Shown here in pieces: positions 23,392-34,019 of a stretch of DNA of 64,000 bases (the first letter of the stretch is position 1; each line of letters starts with the position of its first letter). Source of the DNA: Epiperipatus broadwayi (lineage: Eukaryota > Onychophora > Udeonychophora > Euonychophora > Peripatidae). Position numbers and translations under genes: made by a program. The notes under the pieces were generated by a model. That model had not been told where the DNA came from, did no database searches, and saw only the letters and a program-made list of their open reading frames with translations. The stretch covers positions 10,456,579-10,520,578 of the forward strand of contig JAQFVV010000013.1 of assembly GCA_028023455.1 (NCBI GenBank), in the 5' to 3' direction.

Positions 23392-25080
23392 AACAGACAT
23401 TTTATTTGTATTATATATATCAGGCTCATCCATGTTCCAATTATCAATAACATTGGTCTAATATTGTAATTGGATAATACTTATCATCATTTGGGTAAAG
23501 GATGTTATTTTAAGAATCATTCTAGAAATACTACAAGTAATATGTGAATCAAGATAAATTGTTTATCCAATGAATACATTATTTTAAAAAAGTTCAAAGA
23601 GTAAATGGGTAATAATTGGTGAATGTTGTAATATAAAATTAACAGTTATTAAATTAATGAATTTTTAAATTATTTTTCAAATGGTAATTTACTTTGAAGT
23701 ATCATTGCACAGAGTTCAATCTCTTAATAATGTGAATGTCTTCCCTGATTTTGTTTGGGTGGGGAACATCTAAATGGGATCTTATAGAAATCTATACTGT
23801 GTTTACAATCCATAACATGAAGGAAGGATTTTGATAATAGTGAGTAATAATGTAATGCATTCGCACACTCATCTTCTCTAACACTGATGAACCAATTATT
23901 AATATATAAGATATCCCACAAACTTTATTTGTCATATCATAAACTCTCTGGACCTCAAAAAGGATTGAATCCTTAGCTTTCAATATAAGACTACTATTTT
24001 TTTTAAATTAATAACATATAAAGTGTTTATGATTTTAGAATACATTCAATAATTTAATAATTATTGTTTTATCTTCCTTTTTTTTTTAATATATATTGGG
24101 TCTGCTCTAAAACTTTATAATTTATTTATTGCAACTATCAAAGATTAAATGCTGTAAAGATAGTTTTTGCTGCAGAAAAAATCTAATTTGAAAGATGTGT
24201 GTTTTTGCAAACAAAAGAAATTTCTTTTTTGATGGTGGTGAAGGCATCAAGGAAAGAAAGTTTCCCATTAGTCTTTGTTTTCATTGTAGTTAATATGAGA
24301 ATAAATATTATTTAGCTGAAAGAAAAAAATTTATTTAGCTAATCTTTCCATTATTTCCAGAAATAAATATGCCATTTATATATCTAAGTTACATAGATGA
24401 TTTAAGCAAAGCTAAATCTAAAACATGGACTTTTATATTCTCCATAAATAAATTAATAAGCATTTCAAAATAGTGACATCCATCTAAGAATTGAACATTT
24501 ATTTATAATGTTTCCAATTGTGTGTTCTTAACCAAGATAGCAATATTATCCCAGATTACAATAGGATACTAGACTTAAGGCTTTGTTGATTGAAATTTTT
24601 ATAAACAAAAAAAAATCAAAACTAATTGTAATGTCATTTGTTTCAACCTTAAAATTGTTTAATTTAGAAATAAAATGTAACAAGTTTTTAATATACAATT
24701 TTAAAAAGATATTATACATTATATTACATCCACCAGATATCTCCTAAAATATAAGTTGGAAATCTTGTAGTGCTCACTATACAACAGAAATAGATATCTA
24801 CTCTATATAGTTTTGGTAGTCATAGAATTTGAGTCAGAAAATAAATCACAGATCAACAAAAAAAAAGTATTTTATTTGTCCCTATCAAAAGTATATAAAG
24901 CAGATAGTAAAAGCTGTAGGATTATCTATCTATACATGGTTTAGTGAGATATGTGACAGATTTAATCTATATCTTTTTTAAAATCTTATATAAAAAAACT
25001 CATTATATTTGTATAAAAAAAAAAAAATTAAATTAAAACAAATGATGTTCTGATTAACTTTGATGTTTCTTTGCTTTAGA
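23392..25080. other. Non-coding, nothing recognised
   Basis: Two overlapping minus-strand frames at 23724-23983 are 63-65 codons long and have no domain. No repeat or RNA gene supported. Confidence 0.4.
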
Positions 25081-25084
25081 AATA

Positions 25085-25610
25085 TTCCAGCCAATGAATT
25101 AATACAGTTTAATTGAAAAGTGTCAAATTTACTGCCCTCACAACTAATGGAAGTATATTAATAATATTTATTATTCATTCATTGGACTATAAATTATCCA
25201 TTTAATGTATAATATTTCTGTAGTGTAATTTTCACTACATCACTTTCACACAAGGTAAAGATTGGTTTCTATTCACTTCTAACACCTTGTGGAGGGATAT
25301 AATCATAAATATATGACCAAAACATGGGGGGAAATATGTACGATCCCCAAGATGCACATTATGTGTTAAACCATCACTCATCAGTTAGCCCAGATCACAA
25401 TCTCTTACATATATATTTATCATTGTTTAGTATTTATAAGTACTATAGTTTAATTGATAAATTTCAAACTTTCTGTCCCCATATTTTGACACAAACTATT
25501 TAAATAGAAGTATATTAATAATGACAGTGACGTAGTGAAAATTATACTGCAGAAATATTATTCATTAAGTGGATAATCTCTAATCTAATGAATAACCAAT
25601 CAATGAAGTT
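25085..25610. repeat. Two related repeat copies with inverted inner segments
   Basis: AAGTATATTAATAAT occurs at about 25150 and 25507 in the same direction, preceded by similar blocks (CAGTTTAATTGA... and TAGTTTAATTGA...). What follows is inverted between copies: TTCTGTAGTGTAATTTTCACTACATCAC at 25220 versus its inverse near 25527 (GTGACGTAGTGAAAATTATACTG). Between them (25345-25440) lies the CCCCAAGATGCA dispersed repeat also found at 362. One copy of the core has evidently flipped or both derive from a fold-back parent. Confidence 0.65.
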
Positions 25611-27415
25611 TTAGATATAGAAAAAATTGTAATTTGTCAGAGATATTGTTTCTTTGGTTAAATATTGTCTTTTAAATATTTATTTAATCATAATAGATAA
25701 TATTTATAATGCTCAGAAATCCAATAAAATTCTTTTATGTTCATAACATTAGTTGATTTCTTTCTGGGGAGCAAAGAAAATATACTTTAAAATCCCTGAC
25801 TTTTAAATAATCTGTATGACTGAGTTATATAGATAACATATTTGAGTACTGAAAATATAGTAAAAATAACTTGAAAGTTTTTTCACATGCGAACAATATC
25901 CCCATATTAAATTCATAATGAAAACAGAGATTAATGGGAAACCTCACTTTCTTAATATGTGCAAACACCAAATAACAGAATGATTTTTTGTTATTTTTTT
26001 GTAGATAGGAAAACACATAAATAGAAATAGATACTTAAAACTTTCTCTTCATCAACGCCTGATTTAGATTATTTTTTGTAGCAACAGCACTTTTTATGTT
26101 AAAGCAGTTAACTTGCAGATAAATCCTACATAGAGAAATTAGTCACATATGTAATATCTTGAACCTAATGGTATTTCAACAAAAATATCATAAATAAAGC
26201 TTTAGCATCTATAGAAAGTATTGATTGCCTTATAAAATCCTATAATATACAAACTACGAATATTATTAATCAAAAAATGAGTAACATTTTATTTAAATTT
26301 GAAGACTTGATTCCTTTTGCAGTTCACGGAGTTTATGAAATATCATAAAGAGTTTGTGGAATTTCTTATATAGGTATGCATAATTATCAAATATGTATTA
26401 GGAGAGATGAGAATGCTAATATAAGCAACATTAATTACTATCAAAATTCTCTCTATATATTATGAATACAAATTTTTAACTCAGATTTTTGAACATCCAA
26501 GTGACATTTCGAAAGAAAAATCAAAAAGGTCATTTTTTGTCAAGCGTTGGTGGGCGGGATCGCTTCCCGGCCGACGCTTTCGCACACATGAAAAAAGGTA
26601 ATTTTTAGAGATCAAATTGAATCAACAAACATAAGTATATATCTAAATTACCTCCTGTTTGCAAAAAAAAAAAGTTTAAAATCCTTTAATAAAACTAACT
26701 GTTAATTTTGTAATAAATCATTCATCTACTATCATCATCTCTCTTTCCTTATTTTTTTTTTAAGTTTGTTTTTATTATTAGAGACATTTAATCTTGTTCT
26801 GTGTATTACTTATAGCACTTCAACAATATTTGTTTAAAATAACATTCTTTACCCAGATGGTAGCAGATGCTATGCATCCTGAAATCATTACAATATTATT
26901 GTTAATTATATATGAATAAAAACAGAAAATATATCTTTATAAAATCTTTTTAACATTTGATTATTTAAAATTGTGTGATAATTTGATAAAAATTGTAAAA
27001 AGATAACCACTAATTTAAAGTTTCATTCATTTAAAGATCAATGATTGATTTAGTCAAAGTAACATCAATCTTAGATAAAAAAAACAGTCTACCTTTAATC
27101 TGACTATTAGATTAGTATTGATACAAAAGAGCTTTTATTTTCAAATTTGTTAAATGATTTTAATCTAACATATATTTGTACAAACAATGTAATATATAGG
27201 GTATTTTGAACTCAGACTTTCACACGACCCTCAACTCTCCACACTATCTCATACTACTAATACACTTGCCCGCATATATTTCTAAAAGGTAACTATCCTA
27301 TATATTAAAATGTCTATAGTAAATCTGACTTGTATACTAATGGTCCTTACTTTGCAGTTTATTTCTTTTAAATATATGCATATACATCTATTCATTCATT
27401 ATATTGAATGTTTAC
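25611..27415. other. Non-coding; isolated GC-rich hairpin at 26543
   Basis: No supported gene. The only notable feature is the hairpin listed separately. Confidence 0.4.
26543..26578. other. GC-rich hairpin in A+T-rich DNA
   Basis: AGCGTTGG at 26543 pairs with CCGACGCT at 26571 (one G-T wobble), and the inner GGGA/TCCC strings extend the stem around a TCGC loop. The flanks are A/T runs. No neighbouring ORF. It may be the end of a transposon, a structured RNA, or a terminator-like element; the sequence does not decide. Confidence 0.6.
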
Positions 27416-27422
27416 TACAGTA

Positions 27423-27752
27423 AATAGAGGGATTTGAACTTAGAATTTTCAGTCTATATTCATCGTACGCGATATCTCAAACAACCATGATCGTATATCT
27501 ATGAAAAAGATAAACAATCCCCAACATATATATTTTATGCAGAAACAGAACTTATCAGATGTGCCAAATCTGATTGTATATATGTGTGGGAGATTATGAT
27601 CTGGCCCAACTGATGAGTGCTAGTTTGCATGAAATAATATATCAGGGACCATTTATCTTTCTCACATGTGTGTGGTCATGTGCATCAGTTGTTTGAGATA
27701 GATTGGAACATGAATATAGTCTTAAAATTCTAAGTTCAAATCCCTCTATTAA
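27423..27752. repeat. Fold-back element with tRNA-like B box in each arm
   Basis: The left arm AAATAGAGGGATTTGAACTT is the inverse of the right end AAGTTCAAATCCCTCTATT; similarity continues inward through CTCAAACAAC and a block of the CCCCAAGATGCA family for about 165 bp per arm, at clearly reduced identity. AGTTCAAATCCC fits the RNA polymerase III B-box consensus, pointing to a SINE or tRNA ancestor, but no A box was found. (AT)n on the right side. Confidence 0.7.
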
Positions 27753-28902
27753 TATATATATATAATAAAATAAACATGCTAACATTAAACACATTAATAT
27801 ATAACCCAATCACAATCAAGCATCGTTAATATCATTTACAGCATCCAATCAAATCTTACCAATCATTATTAAAGCTAGTTATATTCAGATAGAAAATAGA
27901 AATTCACTTTCTACTATGTCTGGCCTTTAAAACAGGTTCTAAATTAGATAGTGATAAATAATAGAGCAATTTTTATAAGTCAACCAAAAGGTTAAATATT
28001 AAATGTACTTCTGCTAAATTATATATATTTAGTAAAGCAATTTTAAATACTATTGCAGGACAAGTATTTTCAACATCCTGTATAAAGAAATAAGGAAGAA
28101 AGTATTTTCCAGAACAATTAACTGAATTACCAGATTTTTAATGAGAATTTTAGTTTCTCCCCTTCATTTATTCAGGTAGATAAAAAAAATTTACTAAGTG
28201 ATGATTAAAAGGTTAATAGTAGCAACTCCTTAAAATAAATTTTAAATATATCTTGTAAATTTTCAGATATCTAAAAATATTTCAAGTTCAATCCAGATTT
28301 AAACTTTAGGACCTGAGTATTTCATGTAGGGAATTAACATATTAAGAAGTCTTTTATATTTATTGACCAAATAAAGCATCACATAATCTCTTCAATCATA
28401 CATTATCTAAATTACTCAATAAAAATAAACAAAGCATTATGACTAGCTTAAGCTAATTAGTTTTTTTTTATTCAGATCATTTGATTGCATCCCTATATTC
28501 ACAGTAAATAAAATTTAATAAATGAAAACAAATATATGAATCTGTTGTCATCATCACCTAGTGTCCATTTTCATTCAACTTACAAGAGTGAAGAAAGAGG
28601 TCACCACTATCTGTAAGTATAGAAATGGCGTTGGAAGCAAACGGAGCTAAGTTGAATTTGGATATTTTTAAAATTTGTTTTAGTTCTGTTTTTCTTTACG
28701 TGCGAGATTGATCTTTTGAGAGCAGTCAGATAAAAAACAATTATTGTGAACGAGAGTAAAATTGTGATTGAGAGAGTGAGTTATTTGAAAGATTGAAAAT
28801 TTTTGTGTTTAACTGTCTGAAAGATTTTCGTTCGCCATTTTAGGTTAGAAGTTTTTTTTTTTTTAAAAAAAAAGTTGTTCCTGTTGAATGTGTGATAGCA
28901 TA

Positions 28903-29350
28903 AGGATATTTATAAAAAAGTTGTATCTAAGTTTAATTTGTTTTAGTTAAGTTTGTTACTGAAGGTTTTTTGAATTTAAAATAGGTATTTGGTTTGAGAA
29001 AAAAGGTAACGTTTGTTTGGGAGGCCTAACATTAGAAGACACGTGGGTATAGTTTTGATCAGGTTTGGGAAAAGTAAAAAAGTTTTATTTTTCTGTATAA
29101 GTGTGTTTGAAGACTAGGTGAGGTATTATAAAGAGGTATTTATAAAAAATTGTATGTAAGTTTAATTCGTTTTAATTAAGTTTGTTACTGAGAGTTTTTC
29201 AAATTTTAAAATTGGCATTTATTTTGAGATAAAAGGCCTAACGTTAGTAAACACGTGGTTGTAGTTTGATCAAGCTTGGGAAAAAGTAAAAAAGTTTTTT
29301 TTTATTTTTCAGTATAAGGGTGTTTGAAGAATCAAATATAGAATAGGTGA
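28903..29350 (+). promoter_or_regulatory. Tandem 5' UTR monomers of the LINE
   Basis: Two head-to-tail copies of about 230 and 218 bp (GATATTTATAAAAAAG... at 28903 and GGTATTTATAAAAAAT... at 29133). Each contains a CACGTG E-box (29040 and 29252), the AGTTAAGTTTGTTACTG-like block and a GGGAAAAGTAAAAAAG-like block. Repeated 5' monomers carry the internal promoter in some other LINEs such as mouse L1; promoter function here is inference. Confidence 0.7.
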
Positions 29351-29366
29351 TTTGAAAAATAAGAAT

Positions 29367-30359
29367 ATGGATTCCATTTGTGTGGCACAATGTATATACG
29401 ATCAACAGAAAGGAGTTAGACGAGCAGTAGTAGAGTGTACAGTGTGTGCTGAGGTGTATCATTTGAAATGTTTGAATAAGAATAGGAAGGATGTAACAGG
29501 TTTCTGGATATGTAGTCAGTGTGTAAATGTGATTAAAGAGGTGAGAAAATGGTTTTTAAGTGTAGGTAGTCTAGAGAGAAAGTCAGAGGAGAGGGAGCAA
29601 AATGTAGTTAAGAAAGATAGGACAGCGTATGGTTTTAGTGGAGTGTCAGAAAATATGGGTGAAGGAAGTAGTAATGCAATGGAGATAGTTAGACAGAGAA
29701 TAAGTAAGATAGAGGAAGAAATGAAGGATGTAGAAGTAAAGTTAAAATTGTTAGAGATGAAGTGTGGGGAGATAAAGGAATTATTGAGTAGAAATGATAA
29801 GGAAGAAATGGATAAGGAAATTCAGAAGATGGTAGAAAAGGTTAATGATGGAGTAGAGAAAGTAGATTATGAGGCAGTATTGATAGGAGATTCACTATTA
29901 AGAGAATGTGGGGATATAATTGCAAGAGAAAATAGAAGCAGGTATGTTAGAGTATGTTTGCCTGGAGCAAAAATTAGGGATGTGACAGATAAAGTAAGAA
30001 AGCAAGGTAGTAGAGATGTATATGTAATGGTAGGGACTAATAATTTGTTAGAGCCATCAGAGAAAGTAATGGATGAGTATGTAGAATTGATTAGGAATTT
30101 GAGACAGATTAAAGGAAGAGTAGGAGTAGTGGGATTATTACCAAGATTTGATAAGAGGCATTTATTAGATAGGGCATGTTCTATAAATGAGAGAGTGAAA
30201 ATATTGTGTGAGAGAAATAATGTTGTGTTTGTGGATGTATGGGATTGGTTTATTGGAAAGAGGGAGTTGTATAGTAAAGATGGTTTGCACTTAGGAAAAC
30301 AAGGAAGTGAAGTTTTAGGGAGTCTGGTATTTAAAGAATATAATTCGGGAAACCTTTAA
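29367..30359 (+). CDS. LINE ORF1 protein: PHD-like zinc finger, coiled coil, SGNH esterase
   Basis: 330 residues from the first ATG (29367); the open frame begins five codons earlier. Probable RNA-binding partner of the LINE particle. An N-terminal C4HC3 finger is formed by Cys5, Cys9, Cys24, Cys27, His32, Cys35, Cys49 and Cys52. A charged region at about 100-160, rich in Glu and Lys with heptad-like spacing, should form a coiled coil for oligomerisation. The C-terminal half is an SGNH hydrolase: IGDS with Ser176, GTN at 223-225, and the Asp305-x-x-His308 pair in DGLH. All catalytic positions are intact. PHD plus esterase is a known ORF1 layout in CR1-type LINEs; the substrate of the esterase is unknown. 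ORF2 starts 71 bases after the stop in another frame. Confidence 0.9.
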   Translation: MDSICVAQCIYDQQKGVRRAVVECTVCAEVYHLKCLNKNRKDVTGFWICSQCVNVIKEVRKWFLSVGSLERKSEEREQNVVKKDRTAYGFSGVSENMGEGSSNAMEIVRQRISKIEEEMKDVEVKLKLLEMKCGEIKELLSRNDKEEMDKEIQKMVEKVNDGVEKVDYEAVLIGDSLLRECGDIIARENRSRYVRVCLPGAKIRDVTDKVRKQGSRDVYVMVGTNNLLEPSEKVMDEYVELIRNLRQIKGRVGVVGLLPRFDKRHLLDRACSINERVKILCERNNVVFVDVWDWFIGKRELYSKDGLHLGKQGSEVLGSLVFKEYNSGNL

Positions 30360-30430
30360 AGGGGGGTGGGCTTTTAAATTGTAATATTATCAAAAAGAAG
30401 AATGGAGGGGATATAAAAAATAAGCAAAAG

Positions 30431-33400
30431 ATGGTTGATTTAGATATAAGTGTAGATGTGGAGAGGGAATGGTTTTGTAAGATTAGTGGTAAGAAAGTTT
30501 GCTATAAACGTAATGGAGAAGAAGGAAGCAAAAGAATTTATAAAAGAGTAGTTAGGAAAGAAAAAATTGTTAAAATTGGGTTTTTGAATATGCAAGGTGG
30601 TAGGAGACCAGAAAAATGGCTGGAATTAAATAAAGCAATTGAAAATGAAGGGCTTGAGGTATTAGCAGTAGTGGAAACTCATCTAAGAGAAGAAGAAGAA
30701 CCTATTTTGGAAGAGGTAGTATGGCAGGGTATAAACAGAAAAGAAAAAGAAAAAAGGGGTGGTAGTATAGGTGTTATATCGAAAAAAAATTTAAATACTG
30801 TTAAATGTCAAGAACATTTGTGGTTTGAAATAAGGTTGGGTAGACAAGAATTGATGGTGGCTGTAGTGTATATCGCCACTGGAGATAGTCAAACTGTAAT
30901 GGAGTGGAACAATAATATATATGAATGCCTAGTTAAGGATATACAGAGTTTTAAAGAAAAGGGAAAGAGAATAATGGTTATAGGGGATATGAATGGGCAT
31001 ATAGAAGAAATTGATGATGTAGATAATAAGAATGGTCAGTTTTTGAAGGAATTTTGTCAGAGAGTAAATTTGAGCATTGGGAATTTATCAAATGTATATG
31101 ATGGACAATACCCATGGTCTAGGAATAATGTATTTCACACAATAGATTATGTATTGGTAGAGAAAGAGGGAATGAATAAAATACGAAAAATTAAGATGTT
31201 TGATAATGAAGAGAGAGTGTGTAATAGTGATCATAACTTTATTGTAATAGAAATGGTTAGTAATGTGATGGAGGATAGAAATAAAGATAGAAATAATAGT
31301 GAAAGATGTGGATGGAGAGTGAATGATAAGAATAAGTTGGAAGAGTATAAAATAAAAGTTGAAGAAATCATGGAGCAATTGGTTGGGGATGAGTATAAGG
31401 ACTGGTGTGGTGAAGTAGAAAAAGTGGCAAATAGGGTTTTAGTCGAGAATATGAAGAAGAATAAAAAAAATAAAAAAATGAGAGTTAGTAAAAGTGTAAA
31501 AGAGAGGAAAAAAGCATGCAGAGAATATAAGTGTGCTATTAAGAATAAAGAAAGTGAAAATGATATTAATGCTAAATGGGGAAAGTACTTGGAAAAGAAG
31601 AAGCTAGCTAAAATGGATAATTATAGAGAGAGGATGAAGTTAAATAATAAATTGTTGGAGGATATTAATAAAAGTGGAAGAGATGGGAGTAAAAAATTTT
31701 GGAATTACATTAAAAGGAGAAATGTAGGGGAAAGAGAGATAGTATTAATAGATGATGAGGGAATAGAATGTAGCTCTAGAGGCGAGCTAGAGAAAATCTT
31801 AAGTAGATATGTAATGGATATAGAAGAGATGTTAGATGTGAAGGAATTAGTGATAGAAAACATGAAAGCAGTTAGTAGTGGGAATATTAGGTTCACAAAA
31901 AATGAATTGAATGAGGCAGGAAAGAGATTGAAAAGTGGAAAGGCGAGAGGTTTAGATGGATGGGCAGCAGAGATGGTAATGAATTTAGGGCATAGAGCAA
32001 AAGCAAAGTTATTATCATGTTTTAATAAGATGGTGCAGAAGACAGTTTTTCCAGGTAGTTGGAGTAATACAAGAATAAGATTATTATTTAAAGGAAAGGG
32101 TAAGGATCATAGAAAGTTAAATAATTATAGACCGATAGCAGTAACATCAGTTTTATATAAAGTTTTCGCATATATGGTAGCTGGAAGAGTTGTAAAATGG
32201 ATGGAAGAGAATAATGTAGTGGAGGAAATGCAAGGAGGTTTTAGGTTAGAAAGGCATATAGGAGATAGTTTGTTGGTAGTTACACAACTTATGGAGATGA
32301 GTAGGAATTCAGGTAGATCATTATATATGAGTTTTATAGATATAAAGAAAGCATATGATAGAGTAAATAGAAATAGATTATGGGTAAGATTAGCCAATTT
32401 GGGAATGGATGAAGCTTTAGTAAATATTATTAAGAAATTATATGAATATAATTATTATACTTACCAATTAGGGGATATAGAATCAGTTAAAGTTAAAAAT
32501 GGAGTGGGATTAAGGCAAGGATGCCCTATGTCACCGATTTTGTTTTTGTTGTTTTTGAGTGAAATGGAAAAAGCAATAGAAAGACTAGGAGGAGGGGTAG
32601 AGATACCATTAATAGGTGGAAAAGGAATATATACTTTGTCAGGCCTTTTTTTTGCAGATGATATCTTTTTATGTGCAGAAAGAAGAGAAGATATGGATAT
32701 TATGTTGAGGACATGTGCAAGGGTGGGTAAAGAGATGGGGATTAAATTTAGTGAAGAAAAATCAAATATAATGATGGTTAATACTGGGGAAAGAGAGGAT
32801 GTAGTTTTTTTATTGGGGGATATAAAGTTAAGTGTGGTGGATATATATAGGTATTTGGGAATCATCTTATGTAATCAGGAAAATTGCTTGGTTGAATGGG
32901 AGAAAAAATTGGTAAATGAAGCAAAGAAAAGAAAAGGTTTGGTAAAGAAACTAACAGTATTTTCATATAATAAATATGATGTAGCTAGAATTGTATGGAA
33001 GGGAGTTGCAGTAGCAGGGTTAACATATGGTAATGATGCATTATGTGTTAGTAAAAGGATTTTAGATTATTTAGAGAAAGTACAAAGGGAAGTAGGAAGA
33101 CATGCATTAGATGCAGAGATGTGGACAGCAAAGGAGGCAATTCAAGGAGAAATGGGATGGTCAAGTTTCTATATGAGAGATGCAAAAAGTAAAATGAAAA
33201 TGTTTGGTAGGTTGCAGTTTATGGATAGTAAAAGAATAGCCAAAGTAGTGTTTAATTGGGTTATGAGTAAAGAGCAGGTAACAAGATGGGTGAGAAAGGT
33301 AATGCGGTATGCAAAAGATTTGGATAAAGAATTTTTATCGGTATACTTGTATAAAAGGTGGGATAATTGTGTTAGGAGGATTGTTGAGTGTTATAGTGGT

Positions 33401-33856
33401 AAGGAATGGGATAAAAGAATAGAAGTATTAATAAAAAATAGGGAGTTGGAGAGATGGAGAAGTAGTATGGAGGGTAAGAAGAGTTTAAATATATATAGAA
33501 GTAAACGGAATATTGGAAGCAAGTTAATTTATGATAATAGTAAGGAAAGTAGTTTATTGTTTAAGGCTCGAATGGGATCTTTAGCAACAAGAGAATATAC
33601 ATGTAAATGGAACACTATGGGTGATTTAGCGTGCAAATTGTGTAAGGAAGGTATAGAAAATATTAGGCATCTGTTGATTGAATGTAAATGCTTGAAAGCA
33701 GAAAGGGTACAGATAATGAAGTTATGGGAGAATAGGTATGAACAAAGTGACAATACAGAAAGTGAGTTAATAGTTTTTATGCTGGGTTTGCGAAAAGATA
33801 AGGGGGATTTTGATTTAAAGGCCATAGAGTTGACAAAGATTATGTTGTGGAAATGA
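30431..33856 (+). CDS. LINE ORF2 polyprotein: APE endonuclease and reverse transcriptase
   Basis: 1141 residues from ATG 30431. It nicks target DNA and copies the element RNA from the nick. Endonuclease at about 47-275: Asn53, Glu82 (ETHL), Asp186 and Asn188 (GDMNGH), Asp239 (TIDY) and the SDH triplet at 266-268. Reverse transcriptase at about 530-790: YRPIA.TSVLYK, FIDIKKAYDRV with the first catalytic Asp, GLRQGCPMSP, and FADD with Asp743 and Asp744 (Phe in place of the usual Tyr). A C-terminal CCHC finger, C-x2-C-x8-H-x4-C, spans 1068-1085. No stop or frameshift, so it could be active or recently so. The ORF2 frame is open back across the ORF1 stop, so re-initiation or coupled translation is possible. 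Confidence 0.93.
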   Translation: MVDLDISVDVEREWFCKISGKKVCYKRNGEEGSKRIYKRVVRKEKIVKIGFLNMQGGRRPEKWLELNKAIENEGLEVLAVVETHLREEEEPILEEVVWQGINRKEKEKRGGSIGVISKKNLNTVKCQEHLWFEIRLGRQELMVAVVYIATGDSQTVMEWNNNIYECLVKDIQSFKEKGKRIMVIGDMNGHIEEIDDVDNKNGQFLKEFCQRVNLSIGNLSNVYDGQYPWSRNNVFHTIDYVLVEKEGMNKIRKIKMFDNEERVCNSDHNFIVIEMVSNVMEDRNKDRNNSERCGWRVNDKNKLEEYKIKVEEIMEQLVGDEYKDWCGEVEKVANRVLVENMKKNKKNKKMRVSKSVKERKKACREYKCAIKNKESENDINAKWGKYLEKKKLAKMDNYRERMKLNNKLLEDINKSGRDGSKKFWNYIKRRNVGEREIVLIDDEGIECSSRGELEKILSRYVMDIEEMLDVKELVIENMKAVSSGNIRFTKNELNEAGKRLKSGKARGLDGWAAEMVMNLGHRAKAKLLSCFNKMVQKTVFPGSWSNTRIRLLFKGKGKDHRKLNNYRPIAVTSVLYKVFAYMVAGRVVKWMEENNVVEEMQGGFRLERHIGDSLLVVTQLMEMSRNSGRSLYMSFIDIKKAYDRVNRNRLWVRLANLGMDEALVNIIKKLYEYNYYTYQLGDIESVKVKNGVGLRQGCPMSPILFLLFLSEMEKAIERLGGGVEIPLIGGKGIYTLSGLFFADDIFLCAERREDMDIMLRTCARVGKEMGIKFSEEKSNIMMVNTGEREDVVFLLGDIKLSVVDIYRYLGIILCNQENCLVEWEKKLVNEAKKRKGLVKKLTVFSYNKYDVARIVWKGVAVAGLTYGNDALCVSKRILDYLEKVQREVGRHALDAEMWTAKEAIQGEMGWSSFYMRDAKSKMKMFGRLQFMDSKRIAKVVFNWVMSKEQVTRWVRKVMRYAKDLDKEFLSVYLYKRWDNCVRRIVECYSGKEWDKRIEVLIKNRELERWRSSMEGKKSLNIYRSKRNIGSKLIYDNSKESSLLFKARMGSLATREYTCKWNTMGDLACKLCKEGIENIRHLLIECKCLKAERVQIMKLWENRYEQSDNTESELIVFMLGLRKDKGDFDLKAIELTKIMLWK

Positions 33857-34019
33857 GATGGGGCAGAATATGGGAAGACTTAGAGTGGGGAATGAAAAAT
33901 AAAGTGGCTAACAGGTTTATCTGGGCATAGTTGCTGAGATATTCTTGACTTCGTTTAAGGAGAAGCCAAATACATCACATCACAATGTAGTAAAAAAAAA
34001 AAAAGAATTCACTTTCTAT

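Larger units (their letters stand above)
28600..34004 (+). mobile_element. Full-length-looking LINE (non-LTR retrotransposon)
   Basis: Autonomous-type retroelement: a G-rich 5' UTR with two tandem monomers, ORF1 (PHD-like finger plus SGNH esterase), ORF2 (APE endonuclease, reverse transcriptase, C-terminal CCHC), a 3' UTR of about 135 bp and a 13-A tail at 33992-34004. Both ORFs are uninterrupted and all catalytic residues I checked are present. ORF1 with PHD and esterase domains is known from CR1/L2-type LINEs; I cannot assign the clade. The sense strand is strikingly poor in C throughout, a clear contrast to the flanks. A 13-bp direct repeat sits right after the tail (34006) and at 27901, so the insertion could begin as far left as 27914. 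Confidence 0.9.

Noticed and set aside
31088-33825. Five minus-strand frames inside LINE ORF2 (31088-31378, 31705-31896, 32125-32397, 32461-32865, 33529-33825)
   Set aside because: Shadows of the intact plus-strand ORF2, favoured by its C-poor sense strand.
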